From Ruminococcus flavefaciens (lineage in GTDB: Bacteria; Bacillota; Clostridia; Oscillospirales; Ruminococcaceae): a stretch of 47,492 nucleotides of DNA. The notes below the pieces were generated by a model. It saw only the letters and a program-made list of their open reading frames with translations, did not search any database and was not told the origin of the DNA. The DNA lies in NCBI GenBank assembly GCA_902777125.1, contig CACYSQ010000016.1:1-47492 (forward strand), in the 5' to 3' direction. Each line of letters begins with the position of its first letter. Positions within the stretch are counted from its first letter, which is position 1. Positions 9,701 to 17,666 of this stretch are shown here, one piece after another. The position numbers and the translations under genes were made by a program.

Positions 9701-11124
9701 TAGACCTGAACTTCTCCGATGAATACCAGTTCTGGGCGCACAGATATACCGAAAAACTCTTTGGAAAGGCAAACGTTTTCAAGGCGGGAACTATCTCCGT
9801 TGTAGCGGATAAGACCGCTTACGGCTACGTCAAGAAATACTGCGAGGAGAACGGCATCACGCTCAACGGTGCCGAGATGAACCGCCTTGCCATTGGCTGT
9901 ACCGGCATCAAGAGGACGACCGGTCAGCACCCCGGAGGAATGGTCGTTGTGCCTTCGGATTACGACGTCTACGACTTCACACCGGTACAGCACCCGGCTG
10001 ACATGGACGATTCCGAGATAATCACGACCCATTTCACATTCAACTCACTTCACGATACGATACTAAAGCTCGATGAGCTCGGTCACGTTGTCCCGACGCT
10101 CTACAAGCACCTCGAGGACCTCACCGGCATCAAGATAAAGGACGTTCCGACCTCTGATCCGGACGTTATCCGTATGTGTACAAACTGCGATGTTCTGGGC
10201 GTTACGCCGGAGGAGATCTACTGCCAGACAGGAAGTCTCGGCATACCCGAAATGGGTACGGGCTTCACGATACAGATGCTCCTCGACGCCAAGCCGACCA
10301 AGTTCAGCGATTTCTTACAGATATCGGGACTTTCCCACGGTACCGACGTATGGCTCGGCAACGCAAAGGACCTCATAGATCAGCATATATGCACCATTTC
10401 CGAGGTTATCGGAACCCGTGACAGCATCATGACCTACCTGCTCTACAAAAACGTTGAGCCGAAAATGGCATTCCAGATCATGGAGTGGACACGAAAGGGC
10501 AAAGCACCGAAGCAGTTCACGCCGGAGATAATACAGATGCTCCGCGACCATGACGTACCGGAGTGGTACATCGAGAGCTGTCTTAAAATAAAGTATATGT
10601 TCCCGAAGGCTCACGCTGCCGCCTACGTTATCGCCGCGATAAAGCTGGGCTGGTTCAAGCTGCACAGACCGCTCGAATACTACGCGACCTACTTCTCGGT
10701 AAGAGGCGAGGACTTCGACGCAGAGCTTGCCGTCAAGGGCAAGGCTGCCGTTCGTGCAAGGATAGACGAACTGAAAGCTCTCGGAAACGACCGTTCCAAG
10801 AAGGAGAGTGACCTCTACGATATACTGCTCATCACGAACGAGATGCTTTCGAGAGGGTACGAATTCCTGCCGATAGACCTGTTCAAGTCCCACGCGAAGG
10901 ACTACCTTGTTGAGGACGGCAAGCTGAGGATACCTTTCTCGGCAATGAGCGGCGTAGGAGAGAGCGCTGCAAAGGGCATTTACGATGCCGCACAGCAGGG
11001 CGGATTTATCTCGATAGAGGAATTCCAGCAGCAGAGCGGTGCGTCAAAAACAACAATTGATATGTTGAAAAGCATAGGAGCATTTGGTGATTTACCCGAT
11101 TCTGCACAGCTCTCGCTCTTTTGA
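6793..11124 (+). CDS. polC: DNA polymerase III alpha subunit, PolC type
   Basis: The replicative polymerase with built-in 3'-5' proofreading, found in low-GC Gram-positives. Its 1443 residues match the family (about 1440). In order: an N-terminal domain, an OB fold (about 235-325, beginning LTVVGDVFASEIKEL) and the PHP domain (His342 and His344 in ELHCHT). The DEDDh exonuclease is inserted into PHP (Asp431 and Glu433 in FDVESTG, about 425-590). Then come a zinc knuckle (Cys915/918 and Cys940/943), the catalytic DIDLNFS (Asp969, Asp971) and the fingers and helix-hairpin-helix region. It ends the core operon, and its stop overlaps a -35 element of the next promoter. Confidence 0.97.
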   Translation: MNINLAEFLKDYGAEIPETVRGGEIYKLTYSDKLDHINFFAHFSDIVPAADIFAFEKAVETVIRVDNVRLHCRYPEEKFGAYCFGEIIALLKRDVPVVNGFLDGADIRFGAEDIAISLTHGGLDMLEDAQFRRKLSQLIYNQFGVKRSITLGGKTAVAENDYDEMIERIEADLPDYSDQLIPEKTEQEKLEEARQSAIPTASVDVTSLDTGFDPDSAEIIKGRAIREKPVPINEAVQRLGEKLTVVGDVFASEIKELRNEKCVVTFDITDYSGSVKLKIFGTNKEIEDMKLGGIKNGTALLVSGKIDYDQFARDIVLSPNSLIKVKRIPKMDTYPEKRVELHCHTNMSAMDAVTDPVTLISRAAAWGHQAMAITDHGNVQAFPDCMYNMPKNFKVIYGMEAYVVNDLDDERDLIVYGDDSRSFDDEIIVFDVESTGLSFANDRLTEIGAVKLKNLQIIDSFNTKVNPGFHIPEKITELTGISDADVAGAPNEADALRSFMEFCGDKPVLVAHNARYDTTMIDQVCKRNGIDFPYTWLDTLILCQVMLPEMGRYKLDHVARTLKLGKFDHHRASDDAGMLAKIYIELIGRLKGERGMKGVGELNSLLTDLEVKKLKSYHHIILVRNQTGLKNLYRLVSFSNLDYFYKKPLIPKSVLMKYREGLIFGSACESGELFHAMVNMRSEEYIEKLAKFFDYLEIQPIANNAFMIREGISRDEEELREYNRRIVALGDKLGIPVCATCDVHFIDPKDAVFRKIILATMGFKDAENQAPLYFRTTEEMMGEFEYLGHDKAYEVVITNTNAIADQIEVVRPIPKGTFTPTIDGAEEELVKITHDKAHEIYGDPLPEIVDKRLNRELSSIIKHGFSVLYIIAQKLVWNSVDNGYLVGSRGSVGSSFVASMAGISEVNPLVPHYVCPKCKHSEFLTDGKYGSGFDLPPKNCPECGTDMHRDGHDIPFETFLGFDGDKAPDIDLNFSDEYQFWAHRYTEKLFGKANVFKAGTISVVADKTAYGYVKKYCEENGITLNGAEMNRLAIGCTGIKRTTGQHPGGMVVVPSDYDVYDFTPVQHPADMDDSEIITTHFTFNSLHDTILKLDELGHVVPTLYKHLEDLTGIKIKDVPTSDPDVIRMCTNCDVLGVTPEEIYCQTGSLGIPEMGTGFTIQMLLDAKPTKFSDFLQISGLSHGTDVWLGNAKDLIDQHICTISEVIGTRDSIMTYLLYKNVEPKMAFQIMEWTRKGKAPKQFTPEIIQMLRDHDVPEWYIESCLKIKYMFPKAHAAAYVIAAIKLGWFKLHRPLEYYATYFSVRGEDFDAELAVKGKAAVRARIDELKALGNDRSKKESDLYDILLITNEMLSRGYEFLPIDLFKSHAKDYLVEDGKLRIPFSAMSGVGESAAKGIYDAAQQGGFISIEEFQQQSGASKTTIDMLKSIGAFGDLPDSAQLSLF

Positions 11125-11154
11125 CTTGACTTTCTTTTAGTAATATGTTATCAT
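11121..11154 (+). promoter_or_regulatory. Two overlapping sigma-A promoters before the lipoprotein and his genes
   Basis: The direct repeat TTGACTTGACT gives two -35 hexamers. TTGACT 11121-11126 is 17 bp from TATGTT (11144-11149), and TTGACT 11126-11131 is 17 bp from TATCAT (11149-11154). Both lie over the end of polC, about 50-60 bases before the lipoprotein start. Both -10 elements fall in the palindrome 11140-11159. Confidence 0.7.
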
Positions 11155-11159
11155 ATTAC
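11140..11159. promoter_or_regulatory. Palindromic operator candidate covering the -10 region
   Basis: GTAATATG-ttat-CATATTAC: perfect eight-base arms around four bases, lying on both candidate -10 elements. The position suits a repressor. A hairpin from it would be too AU-rich and lacks a T tract, so it is not a polC terminator. Since no other promoter is obvious before hisZ, this may control the his transcript; a TrpR-like HisR (YerC) protein is one candidate regulator, by inference only. Confidence 0.55.
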
Positions 11160-11205
11160 CATAGTAACACATTAGCACACTAAAGCGAATTGATCGGAGG
11201 TCACA

Positions 11206-11883
11206 ATGAAATACAGGATAGCGTCTGTTTTACTCGCATCTGTTCTTATCGGTACAGTTTCAGGCTGCTCAGGCAGTTCATCGTCGGAGAGCGAAAGCTC
11301 AGTACCGGAGACCACTCAGGCTGAAACCACTGATAACATAATTTGGAATACAACGGCTGATAGCACTGAGGGAACTACGGCTGAAAATGAGAAAAAGCTC
11401 TATGATAACGGGGAGATATACAGTAATATCTACCTTCTCGGACACCAGCTCTCTTCTCCGCTGACAGTCGGTGATCTTGGCGATGATTTCGATTTCACCG
11501 ATACATGGGGCAGCGAATTTTCTTTTGAAGAATGGTTTTGTGTTGCAGATTACAAGGGTAAAAATTTAAACGTGTGTTCCTTTGTATTAGAAAACTGCTC
11601 CGGTCCGGAAGATATCAAGGACAGCACAAAAATCAATGAGATATACGTTGATTCAGACGACAAAGCTGATTATGATGAGCCGGTCATTTCTGTTTACGGC
11701 ATCACCATAGGCGATACGAGAGATGATGTCTGCCAGAAGATAGGTGCTCCGTCAAGAACTCTTGAAACCAGTTTGAGTCTTACTGATGATTATCGCGGAG
11801 ATTACGGCGAGACATTAGTCTCTTTTGAGTACAGCGAACCGGATTTTACACAGATAGAACAGATAACGGTGTATCTGCGCTGA
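11206..11883 (+). CDS. Secreted lipoprotein of unknown function
   Basis: The 225-residue product starts with a lipoprotein signal (MKYRIASVLLASVLIGTVSGC, lipobox Cys21), then a Ser/Glu/Thr-rich linker (about 22-65). The C-terminal domain (about 75-225) includes SVYGITIGDTRDDVCQKIGA, a phrase resembling the small repeats of BamE/SmpA-like and other surface lipoproteins; I do not assign a family. GGAGG at 11196-11200 precedes ATG 11206. Only 52 bases, without a terminator, separate it from hisZ, so it appears to be the first gene of the his transcript. Its role there is unknown. Codon use looks more AT-rich than in polC. Confidence 0.8.
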   Translation: MKYRIASVLLASVLIGTVSGCSGSSSSESESSVPETTQAETTDNIIWNTTADSTEGTTAENEKKLYDNGEIYSNIYLLGHQLSSPLTVGDLGDDFDFTDTWGSEFSFEEWFCVADYKGKNLNVCSFVLENCSGPEDIKDSTKINEIYVDSDDKADYDEPVISVYGITIGDTRDDVCQKIGAPSRTLETSLSLTDDYRGDYGETLVSFEYSEPDFTQIEQITVYLR

Positions 11884-11935
11884 GCTTTTCAATACGGAAA
11901 TCAAAATACTCTGAATATTTTAACAGGAGGTCAAT

Positions 11936-13129
11936 ATGCGAAATTACGATCTTATTACTCCCGAGGGCACAAAGGATCTGCTCTTTGGCGAGTGCATAGT
12001 AAGAAGGAACGTTGAGAATACTCTGCTCGGTCTTTTCAAGAGCCGCGGCTACAGCGAGATGATAACTCCCGGACTGGAATTTTTCGACGTTTTCAACCTC
12101 AATTCCAGCTATTTCCCGCAGGAAAATCTCTACAAGCTAACCGATACAAAGGGCAGACTGCTCGTTATGAGACCGGATTCGACTATGCCTATCGCAAGAG
12201 TGGTTGCGACCCGTCTGAAGGACGCTGTCCTGCCGCTGAAGCTCTGCTACGACCAGAAGGTCTACCGTACAGAGCCTGCACTCAAGGGACGCAGCGACGA
12301 GATAGTTCAGGCTGGCATTGAGCTTATCGGTTCACAGCTCCGCATCGCTGACCTCGAAGTCATATCAACAGCGGTGGATTCGCTGAAAGCTCTCGGTATG
12401 CCTTTCTCGCTTGAAATAGGTCATATCGGCATATTCAAGGCACTTGTCGGAAAGCTCGATGTTTCCGACCACATGAAAGAGAAGATCAGGAGCCGCATCG
12501 AGAACAAGAACTTCCCGGCGCTCAACGACCTGCTCGATTCTATCGGCAGCGGTCCGGTCATCGACGCACTGAAAAAGCTTCCCGCACTCTTCGGCGGCGA
12601 GGAGGTCTTTGAAAAGGCGGAGGAGCTTATCCACGATGACACGATAACAGGTCTTCTCGACGAGCTCCGCGAGATATACCGTGACGCTTCCGAGATATGC
12701 GGAAGTGACGGCGAGATAACAGTTGACCTCGGCATCGTTAACAAGACCGATTACTACACAGGTCTCATTATAAAGGGCTATTTGCAGGGACACGGTGAGG
12801 AGGTCCTCTCCGGCGGCCGCTACGACAAGCTCATTTCGGAGTTTGGCTATGACGTTCCGGCTGTAGGCTTCGCTGTGAATGTAAACGCTATCGAGAAGGT
12901 CATTGCAAAGAACGGCGAGCTCCCGAGCGTTCCCACAGCCGATGTTGTTGTATTTGCTGAACCCGGCTGCGAGGCGGAGGCTTTCAAGACCGCGAGAAAG
13001 CTCAGAGAGCAGGGACTTATCGTTGAGAATGCCCTTTTCGAGGAACTTGATTCCGTAAGAGAATACGCTATGGAGCGCAAAATACCAAAGGTAGTTGTCG
13101 TTGACGGCTCAGACAGGGAGGAAGAATAA
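11936..13129 (+). CDS. hisZ: ATP phosphoribosyltransferase regulatory subunit
   Basis: A histidyl-tRNA-synthetase-like protein that lacks tRNA charging and forms a hetero-octamer with short HisG, conferring activity and histidine feedback. The 397 residues begin with TPEGTKDLLFGE. Class II synthetase motif 2 is recognisable as MRPDSTMPIARVVATRL...YDQKVYR, and FSLEIGHIGIF and GLIIKGYLQGHGEEVLSGGRYD follow. Its C terminus (about 320-397) resembles an anticodon-binding-like fold. It begins the his genes proper after AGGAGG, and its TAA overlaps the hisG ATG by one base. Confidence 0.93.
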   Translation: MRNYDLITPEGTKDLLFGECIVRRNVENTLLGLFKSRGYSEMITPGLEFFDVFNLNSSYFPQENLYKLTDTKGRLLVMRPDSTMPIARVVATRLKDAVLPLKLCYDQKVYRTEPALKGRSDEIVQAGIELIGSQLRIADLEVISTAVDSLKALGMPFSLEIGHIGIFKALVGKLDVSDHMKEKIRSRIENKNFPALNDLLDSIGSGPVIDALKKLPALFGGEEVFEKAEELIHDDTITGLLDELREIYRDASEICGSDGEITVDLGIVNKTDYYTGLIIKGYLQGHGEEVLSGGRYDKLISEFGYDVPAVGFAVNVNAIEKVIAKNGELPSVPTADVVVFAEPGCEAEAFKTARKLREQGLIVENALFEELDSVREYAMERKIPKVVVVDGSDREEE

Positions 13130-13758
13130 TGAGCAGACCTATAAGAATGGCTCTCACAAAGGGCAGACTTGAAAAGGACACTGTCGGACTTCTCGAAAAG
13201 CTCGGCTTTGACTGCACAGCAGTCCGCGAAAAGGGCAGAAAGCTCATTCTTCCGGTGCCGGACGCTAACCTTGAAGTCGTTCTCGCAAAGGCAAACGACG
13301 TTATAACCTACGTCGAGCACGGCGTGTGCGACATGGGCGTTGTCGGCAAGGACACCATCATGGAGATGAACGGCAAATTCTACGAGCTCGTTGATCTCGG
13401 CTTCGGACGCTGCAAATTTGCACTTGCAACAAAGAAGGGCTACGATTTCTACGGAGGCTACGGCATCAAGACCATTGCCACAAAGTACCCGAATGTTTCA
13501 CGCCATTTCTTCGAGAAAAAGGGCATGGACACCGAGATAATCAAGATAGAGGGCTCAGTTGAGCTCGCACCGCTTCTCGAACTTGCGGACGGCATCGTCG
13601 ATATTGTTGAGACCGGAACGACACTGAAAGAAAACGGACTTGAAGTGATCGAAGACGTTGCACCTATCTCTGCAAGACTTATCGCGAATACAGTCAGCCT
13701 CAAAATGAGACAGGCTGAGATAGAGAAGCTTATCAAAATGATAGAGGAGAATCTGTGA
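13129..13758 (+). CDS. hisG: ATP phosphoribosyltransferase catalytic subunit, short form
   Basis: First step of histidine synthesis: ATP plus PRPP gives phosphoribosyl-ATP. At 209 residues it is the short form that needs HisZ, encoded just upstream. Typical segments are ALTKGRLEKDTVGLLEKLG at the N terminus, the VEHGVCDMGVVGKD substrate region, and the PRPP-binding loop in VDIVETGTTLKENGL (about 160-174). It overlaps hisZ (TAATG) and hisD by one base each, so translation of the three is coupled. Confidence 0.96.
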   Translation: MSRPIRMALTKGRLEKDTVGLLEKLGFDCTAVREKGRKLILPVPDANLEVVLAKANDVITYVEHGVCDMGVVGKDTIMEMNGKFYELVDLGFGRCKFALATKKGYDFYGGYGIKTIATKYPNVSRHFFEKKGMDTEIIKIEGSVELAPLLELADGIVDIVETGTTLKENGLEVIEDVAPISARLIANTVSLKMRQAEIEKLIKMIEENL

Positions 13759-15041
13759 TGAAGAAGATCTTTGCAAACGGCACAGACGAGATAAATTTCC
13801 TTGCCGATCTGGAAAAGCGCAGCGGCGAGACCAACAAGAAGGTAACGGAGGTCGTTACCGAGATAATCGAGAATGTCAGACAGAACGGTGACGAGGCTGT
13901 AAAGGGCTATACACTGAAGTTTGACGGCAATCTTCCCCAGTATTACGAAGTTCCCCGCGATGTCATCAATGACGCTCTCACTGAGGCTGACGAGGAGTTC
14001 GTCAACGCACTTCTCAATGCACAGGAGAACATTGCGGACTTCCACAGCAGACAGGTCCAGCAGAGCTTCATTGCGCCCAAGGAGAACGGCGTTATCCTCG
14101 GTCAGAGGGTGAGGGGACTCACAAGGGTAGGTCTTTACGTTCCCGGCGGCACAGCAGCCTATCCCTCGAGCGTTCTCATGAACGCTATCCCTGCAAAAAT
14201 TGCAGGCGTCAAGGAGATAATCATGGTGACTCCCCCCCTCAAGGACGGCACTCCCAACAAGGATATCCTCGTTGCGGCAGCCATCTGCGGCGTGGACAGA
14301 GTATTCCTTTCAGGCGGCGCACAGGCAATCGCAGCGCTTGCTTACGGCACTGAGGAGATACCCAAGTGCGACAAGATCGTAGGTCCCGGAAACATCTACG
14401 TTGCCACCGCGAAAAAGCTTCTTTATGGCGTAGTTGACATCGACATGATAGCAGGTCCGAGTGAGATTCTTGTTATCGCTGACGAGACCGCTGACCCGAA
14501 ATTCGCAGCCGCAGACCTCATGTCACAGGCTGAGCACGACAAGCTTGCCTCCGCAATAATGGTAACTACCAGCGAGAAGCTTGCCGATGAGACACTGAAA
14601 GAGATCGACCGCCAGAAGCAGTACCTCTCACGCCGCGAGATAATCGAAAAGTCGCTTGAGGACTACGGTGCGATAATCATTGCTGACAGCCGTGAGAAGT
14701 GCGTTGAGCTTGCAAACCGCATTGCTCCGGAGCACCTTGAAGTCCTCATGGAGAACCCGTTTGAGCTTCTCGGAAGCCTTGACAATGCCGGCTCTATATT
14801 CCTCGGACACTACGCATCAGAGCCTCTCGGAGACTACTACGCAGGTCCGAACCACGTTCTTCCCACAAGCGGTACAGCACGTTTCTTCTCGCCGCTCGGA
14901 GTTGCAAGCTTCACAAAGCGTACAGGCTATACCTACTACACTGAGGAGGCACTCAGGGCTGCAAAGGACGACATCGTTCTCATAGCTGAACGCGAGGGAC
15001 TTACCGCTCACGCCAACGCTATAAAAGTTAGATTTGAATAA
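13758..15041 (+). CDS. hisD: Histidinol dehydrogenase
   Basis: A zinc enzyme that oxidises histidinol to histidine in two NAD-dependent steps, the last of the pathway. In the 427-residue product GLYVPGGTAAYPSSVLMNAIPAK, the GPGNIYVATAKK loop, MIAGPSEILVIAD, LMSQAEHD and IAPEHLE (catalytic Glu-His) are in family order. ATG 13758 follows GAGGAG at 13744-13749; the in-frame GTG 13755 is less likely. The start overlaps the hisG stop by one base. The next gene, an unrelated membrane protein, starts on its last stop base. Confidence 0.97.
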   Translation: MKKIFANGTDEINFLADLEKRSGETNKKVTEVVTEIIENVRQNGDEAVKGYTLKFDGNLPQYYEVPRDVINDALTEADEEFVNALLNAQENIADFHSRQVQQSFIAPKENGVILGQRVRGLTRVGLYVPGGTAAYPSSVLMNAIPAKIAGVKEIIMVTPPLKDGTPNKDILVAAAICGVDRVFLSGGAQAIAALAYGTEEIPKCDKIVGPGNIYVATAKKLLYGVVDIDMIAGPSEILVIADETADPKFAAADLMSQAEHDKLASAIMVTTSEKLADETLKEIDRQKQYLSRREIIEKSLEDYGAIIIADSREKCVELANRIAPEHLEVLMENPFELLGSLDNAGSIFLGHYASEPLGDYYAGPNHVLPTSGTARFFSPLGVASFTKRTGYTYYTEEALRAAKDDIVLIAEREGLTAHANAIKVRFE

Positions 15042-15349
15042 TGAACGGCGCTAACCGGAAAGCACTGCTGTTTGCAAAGGCAGCTGCAATAATACCGATC
15101 GTGGATACACTGCTTACCGCAGTTATCAGTGATCTCAATAAAAGGACTGTGATATTCCTGATAATGGGCACAGTTTACTGCGTATTTGCAATCAGGAACT
15201 ATATCGACCTCAGAAACGGCATAAAAGAGAACAACGAACCGGTGATAGTGACTGTAACTGTTTTTCTGCTGCTGTTACTGCTGCTTATCGGAGCGGCACT
15301 GATTATCTCCCTTATCTCAGGAGAACCGGTAATCCCCGGACAGAGATAA
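15041..15349 (+). CDS. Small membrane protein of unknown function
   Basis: Not recognised. The 102 residues carry about three hydrophobic segments (roughly 8-26, 35-51 and 68-93, the last with a leucine run), short basic loops and a hydrophilic C terminus. The start codon shares its first base with the hisD stop (TAATG), which is the main support for its being a gene. It lies between hisD and hisC and has no evident role in histidine synthesis. Confidence 0.7.
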   Translation: MNGANRKALLFAKAAAIIPIVDTLLTAVISDLNKRTVIFLIMGTVYCVFAIRNYIDLRNGIKENNEPVIVTVTVFLLLLLLLIGAALIISLISGEPVIPGQR

Positions 15350-15363
15350 AACAATACGCAATG

Positions 15364-15396
15364 GGGCGGATATACACCGCCCTAAAAGCGTTTTTT
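15364..15396 (+). promoter_or_regulatory. Intra-operon hairpin before hisC
   Basis: GGGCGG (15364-15369) pairs with CCGCCC (15377-15382), loop ATATACA, and six T residues lie at 15391-15396, eight bases after the stem. The gap makes an efficient terminator doubtful. It could act as an attenuator or an mRNA-stability element separating hisZGD from the later his genes. Confidence 0.4.
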
Positions 15397-15409
15397 GAAA
15401 GGAAATACT

Positions 15410-16468
15410 ATGAGTTATAATCTGAATAAAAAGCTTGTTGATCTCGTTCCTTACGACCCGATAACAGGCAAATACAGTATAAGACTTGACGCTAACGAGA
15501 GCTGCTTTGAACTTCCGGAAAAGCTCAGGGACAAGATATGTGAAAGCATCAGGAAGGTAAGCTTCAACCGCTATCCCGACCCTCTTTCAACAAGACCGAT
15601 AAGGGCATTTTCGGAGCTTTACGGTGTTCCGGAGGAGCTTATCAGCGCCGGAAACGGTTCTGACGAGCTCATCAGCATAATCGAGGGCTGCTTCTTCGAG
15701 GCAGGAGACACTATCGTGAATGTCTCCCACGACTTCTCGATGTACCAGTTCTACGCCCAGCTCTACGAGGTGAACGTTGCCACCTATCAGAAGGAGCCGG
15801 ACCTCACTATCGACCCGGACAAGCTCATTGAGTTCTGCAAGGAGAACGGTGCAAAGGGACTTATCTTCTCCAATCCCTGCAACCCGACCTCTCTCGGACT
15901 GAAAAGGGAGGACGTAAGGAAGATAATCAGCAGTCTTGACGGCTGTCTTGTTATCCTTGATGAGGCTTACATGGATTTCTGGGATCAGTCGATACTCTCC
16001 GAGGTCAACGATCACGACAACCTCATTATACTGAAGACCTGCTCAAAGGCTATCGGAATGGCAGCCGTGAGATTTGGCTTTGCTATCGCGAACAAGACCA
16101 TAACGACCGCACTCAGAGCTGCAAAATCGCCGTATAACAACGATTCCGTCGCACAGACAATTGTCACGGAGATACTTGCCGAAAAGGAATATCTCGAAAA
16201 GTGCCGGGACACTATCGTTGCATCGACAAAGCAGCTTTACGCTGACATCAAGGCTCTCAACGACAAGCTCGGCTGTTTTGAAAAAGTCTATGAGCCATGC
16301 ACGAACTTCGTCCTCATCAGAACAGACGAGTTCCAGAAGATATATGAATATCTGCTTGAAAATTCAATAGCTATCCGCAAATTCAGCGGCTTCCTGCGTA
16401 TAACCGCAGGCACTCCCGAGGAGAACGCCGCCGTGATAAAAATGCTGGGGAGGTATTTTGGAAAATGA
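15410..16468 (+). CDS. hisC: Histidinol-phosphate aminotransferase
   Basis: A PLP enzyme that transaminates imidazole acetol phosphate to histidinol phosphate. The 352 residues show YSIRLDANESCFELPEKLR, the ISAGNGSDELI cofactor loop, FSNPCNPTSL, LDEAYMDFW and the PLP lysine (Lys213) in LKTCSKAIGMAAVRFGFA, with RITAGTPEEN at the C terminus. ATG 15410 follows AAAGGA; an upstream in-frame TTG at 15395 is unsupported. It overlaps hisB by four bases (ATGA). Confidence 0.96.
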   Translation: MSYNLNKKLVDLVPYDPITGKYSIRLDANESCFELPEKLRDKICESIRKVSFNRYPDPLSTRPIRAFSELYGVPEELISAGNGSDELISIIEGCFFEAGDTIVNVSHDFSMYQFYAQLYEVNVATYQKEPDLTIDPDKLIEFCKENGAKGLIFSNPCNPTSLGLKREDVRKIISSLDGCLVILDEAYMDFWDQSILSEVNDHDNLIILKTCSKAIGMAAVRFGFAIANKTITTALRAAKSPYNNDSVAQTIVTEILAEKEYLEKCRDTIVASTKQLYADIKALNDKLGCFEKVYEPCTNFVLIRTDEFQKIYEYLLENSIAIRKFSGFLRITAGTPEENAAVIKMLGRYFGK

Positions 16469-17064
16469 GCTTGGAAAATGCAGTGCGTTCCGCAAAGATA
16501 GAACGCTCGACAAAGGAAACACAGATAAAAATCGAAGTTGCCCTCGACGGAAAGGGCAATGCGGACATCAGTACAGGTATCGGCTTTTTTGACCATATGC
16601 TCACTGCACTGTCCGTACACAGCGGCATAAGCATGACGGTCATTGTCAAGGGTGACCTTGAGGTGGACTGTCACCACACCATTGAGGACACGGGTATCGC
16701 CCTCGGTCAGGCTCTCTATCAGGCACTCGGCACAAAGTCCGGCATCGTCCGCTATGGCACCGCTTATATCCCTATGGACGAGTCCCTTGCAATGGCGAGC
16801 CTTGACCTCAGCAACAGACCCTTCCTTGTATTCAACTGCGAATTCACAAATCAGAGCTGCGGCGATTACGACCTGTGCATGACGGAGGAATTTTTCCGTG
16901 CATTCGCCTTTAATTCGGGAATGACCCTGCACATCAATCTGCTCTACGGCAGCAACGACCACCACAAGGCTGAGGCTGTCTACAAGGCAGTCGCACACGC
17001 TCTGAAAACAGCCGTAAAGTACAATTCTGACGGAACTACGCTCTCAACGAAAGGAGTTCTGTGA
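16465..17064 (+). CDS. hisB: Imidazoleglycerol-phosphate dehydratase
   Basis: A manganese enzyme that dehydrates imidazole glycerol phosphate to imidazole acetol phosphate. It is the monofunctional 199-residue form, without the phosphatase domain of enterobacterial HisB. Metal-ligand motifs are GFFDHMLTALSVHSG, DCHHTIEDTGIALGQAL and NDHHKAEAVYKAVAHALK. GGGGAGG lies inside the end of hisC, ahead of ATG 16465. Junctions with hisC (4 bases) and hisH (1 base) overlap. No histidinol-phosphatase gene is evident in the window unless the HAD protein at 41445 or the PHP protein at 45246 does that job, which is conjecture. Confidence 0.96.
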   Translation: MSLENAVRSAKIERSTKETQIKIEVALDGKGNADISTGIGFFDHMLTALSVHSGISMTVIVKGDLEVDCHHTIEDTGIALGQALYQALGTKSGIVRYGTAYIPMDESLAMASLDLSNRPFLVFNCEFTNQSCGDYDLCMTEEFFRAFAFNSGMTLHINLLYGSNDHHKAEAVYKAVAHALKTAVKYNSDGTTLSTKGVL

Positions 17065-17666
17065 TGATAGCGATAATTGACTACGGTGCAGGCAATATTT
17101 TCAGCGTCAAGAACGCTCTCGATTACCTCGGACTGGAAAGCAGGCTCGTTTCCGACGAAAAATCGGTCAGGGACGCTGATGCTGTTATCCTCCCGGGCGT
17201 GGGGGCATTCCCGGCTGCAATGAAAAAGCTCGAAGCGACCGGTCTCATAGGAACTATCAAGGCTGAGGCTGCAAGGAAGCCTTTCCTCGGGATATGCCTC
17301 GGTATGCAGCTCATTTTCGAGAAGGGCTACGAGTTCGGCGAGTGCGACGGTCTCGGACTTATCCCGGGCAGCGTCCGCAAAATGGAAGCTCCGGGGCTTA
17401 TAATCCCGCACATGGGCTGGAACAAGCTCGAAAAGCTCAATGACTGTCCGCTTCTCGAAAACGTCGGCGACGATGAATACGTCTACTTCGTCCACTCCTA
17501 CAAGGCTGAATGCGCTGACGCAAATATCGCAGCATACAGCGAATACGGCGGCAGAGTTCCTGCACTTGTGTACGACGGGAATTACGTTTACGGAGCACAG
17601 TTCCACCCGGAAAAATCAGGCGAAACAGGACTGAAAATACTCCGCAGCTTCGCCGGACTCATATGA
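17064..17666 (+). CDS. hisH: Imidazole glycerol phosphate synthase, glutaminase subunit
   Basis: Class I glutamine amidotransferase that supplies ammonia to HisF. The 200 residues open with IAIIDYGAGNIFSVKNAL; the nucleophile is Cys78 in LGICLGMQL, and the His-Glu pair lies in QFHPEKSG near the C terminus. ATG 17064 follows AAAGGAG by a normal distance; GTG 17061 is the alternative. hisF lies 3.7 kb downstream, unusually far, with hisA and six other reading frames between. Confidence 0.96.
   Translation: MIAIIDYGAGNIFSVKNALDYLGLESRLVSDEKSVRDADAVILPGVGAFPAAMKKLEATGLIGTIKAEAARKPFLGICLGMQLIFEKGYEFGECDGLGLIPGSVRKMEAPGLIIPHMGWNKLEKLNDCPLLENVGDDEYVYFVHSYKAECADANIAAYSEYGGRVPALVYDGNYVYGAQFHPEKSGETGLKILRSFAGLI

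Noticed and set aside
11884-11935. T-box or other riboswitch before hisZ
   Set aside because: Only 52 bases lie between the lipoprotein stop and hisZ, too few for a T-box, and no terminator stem is present.
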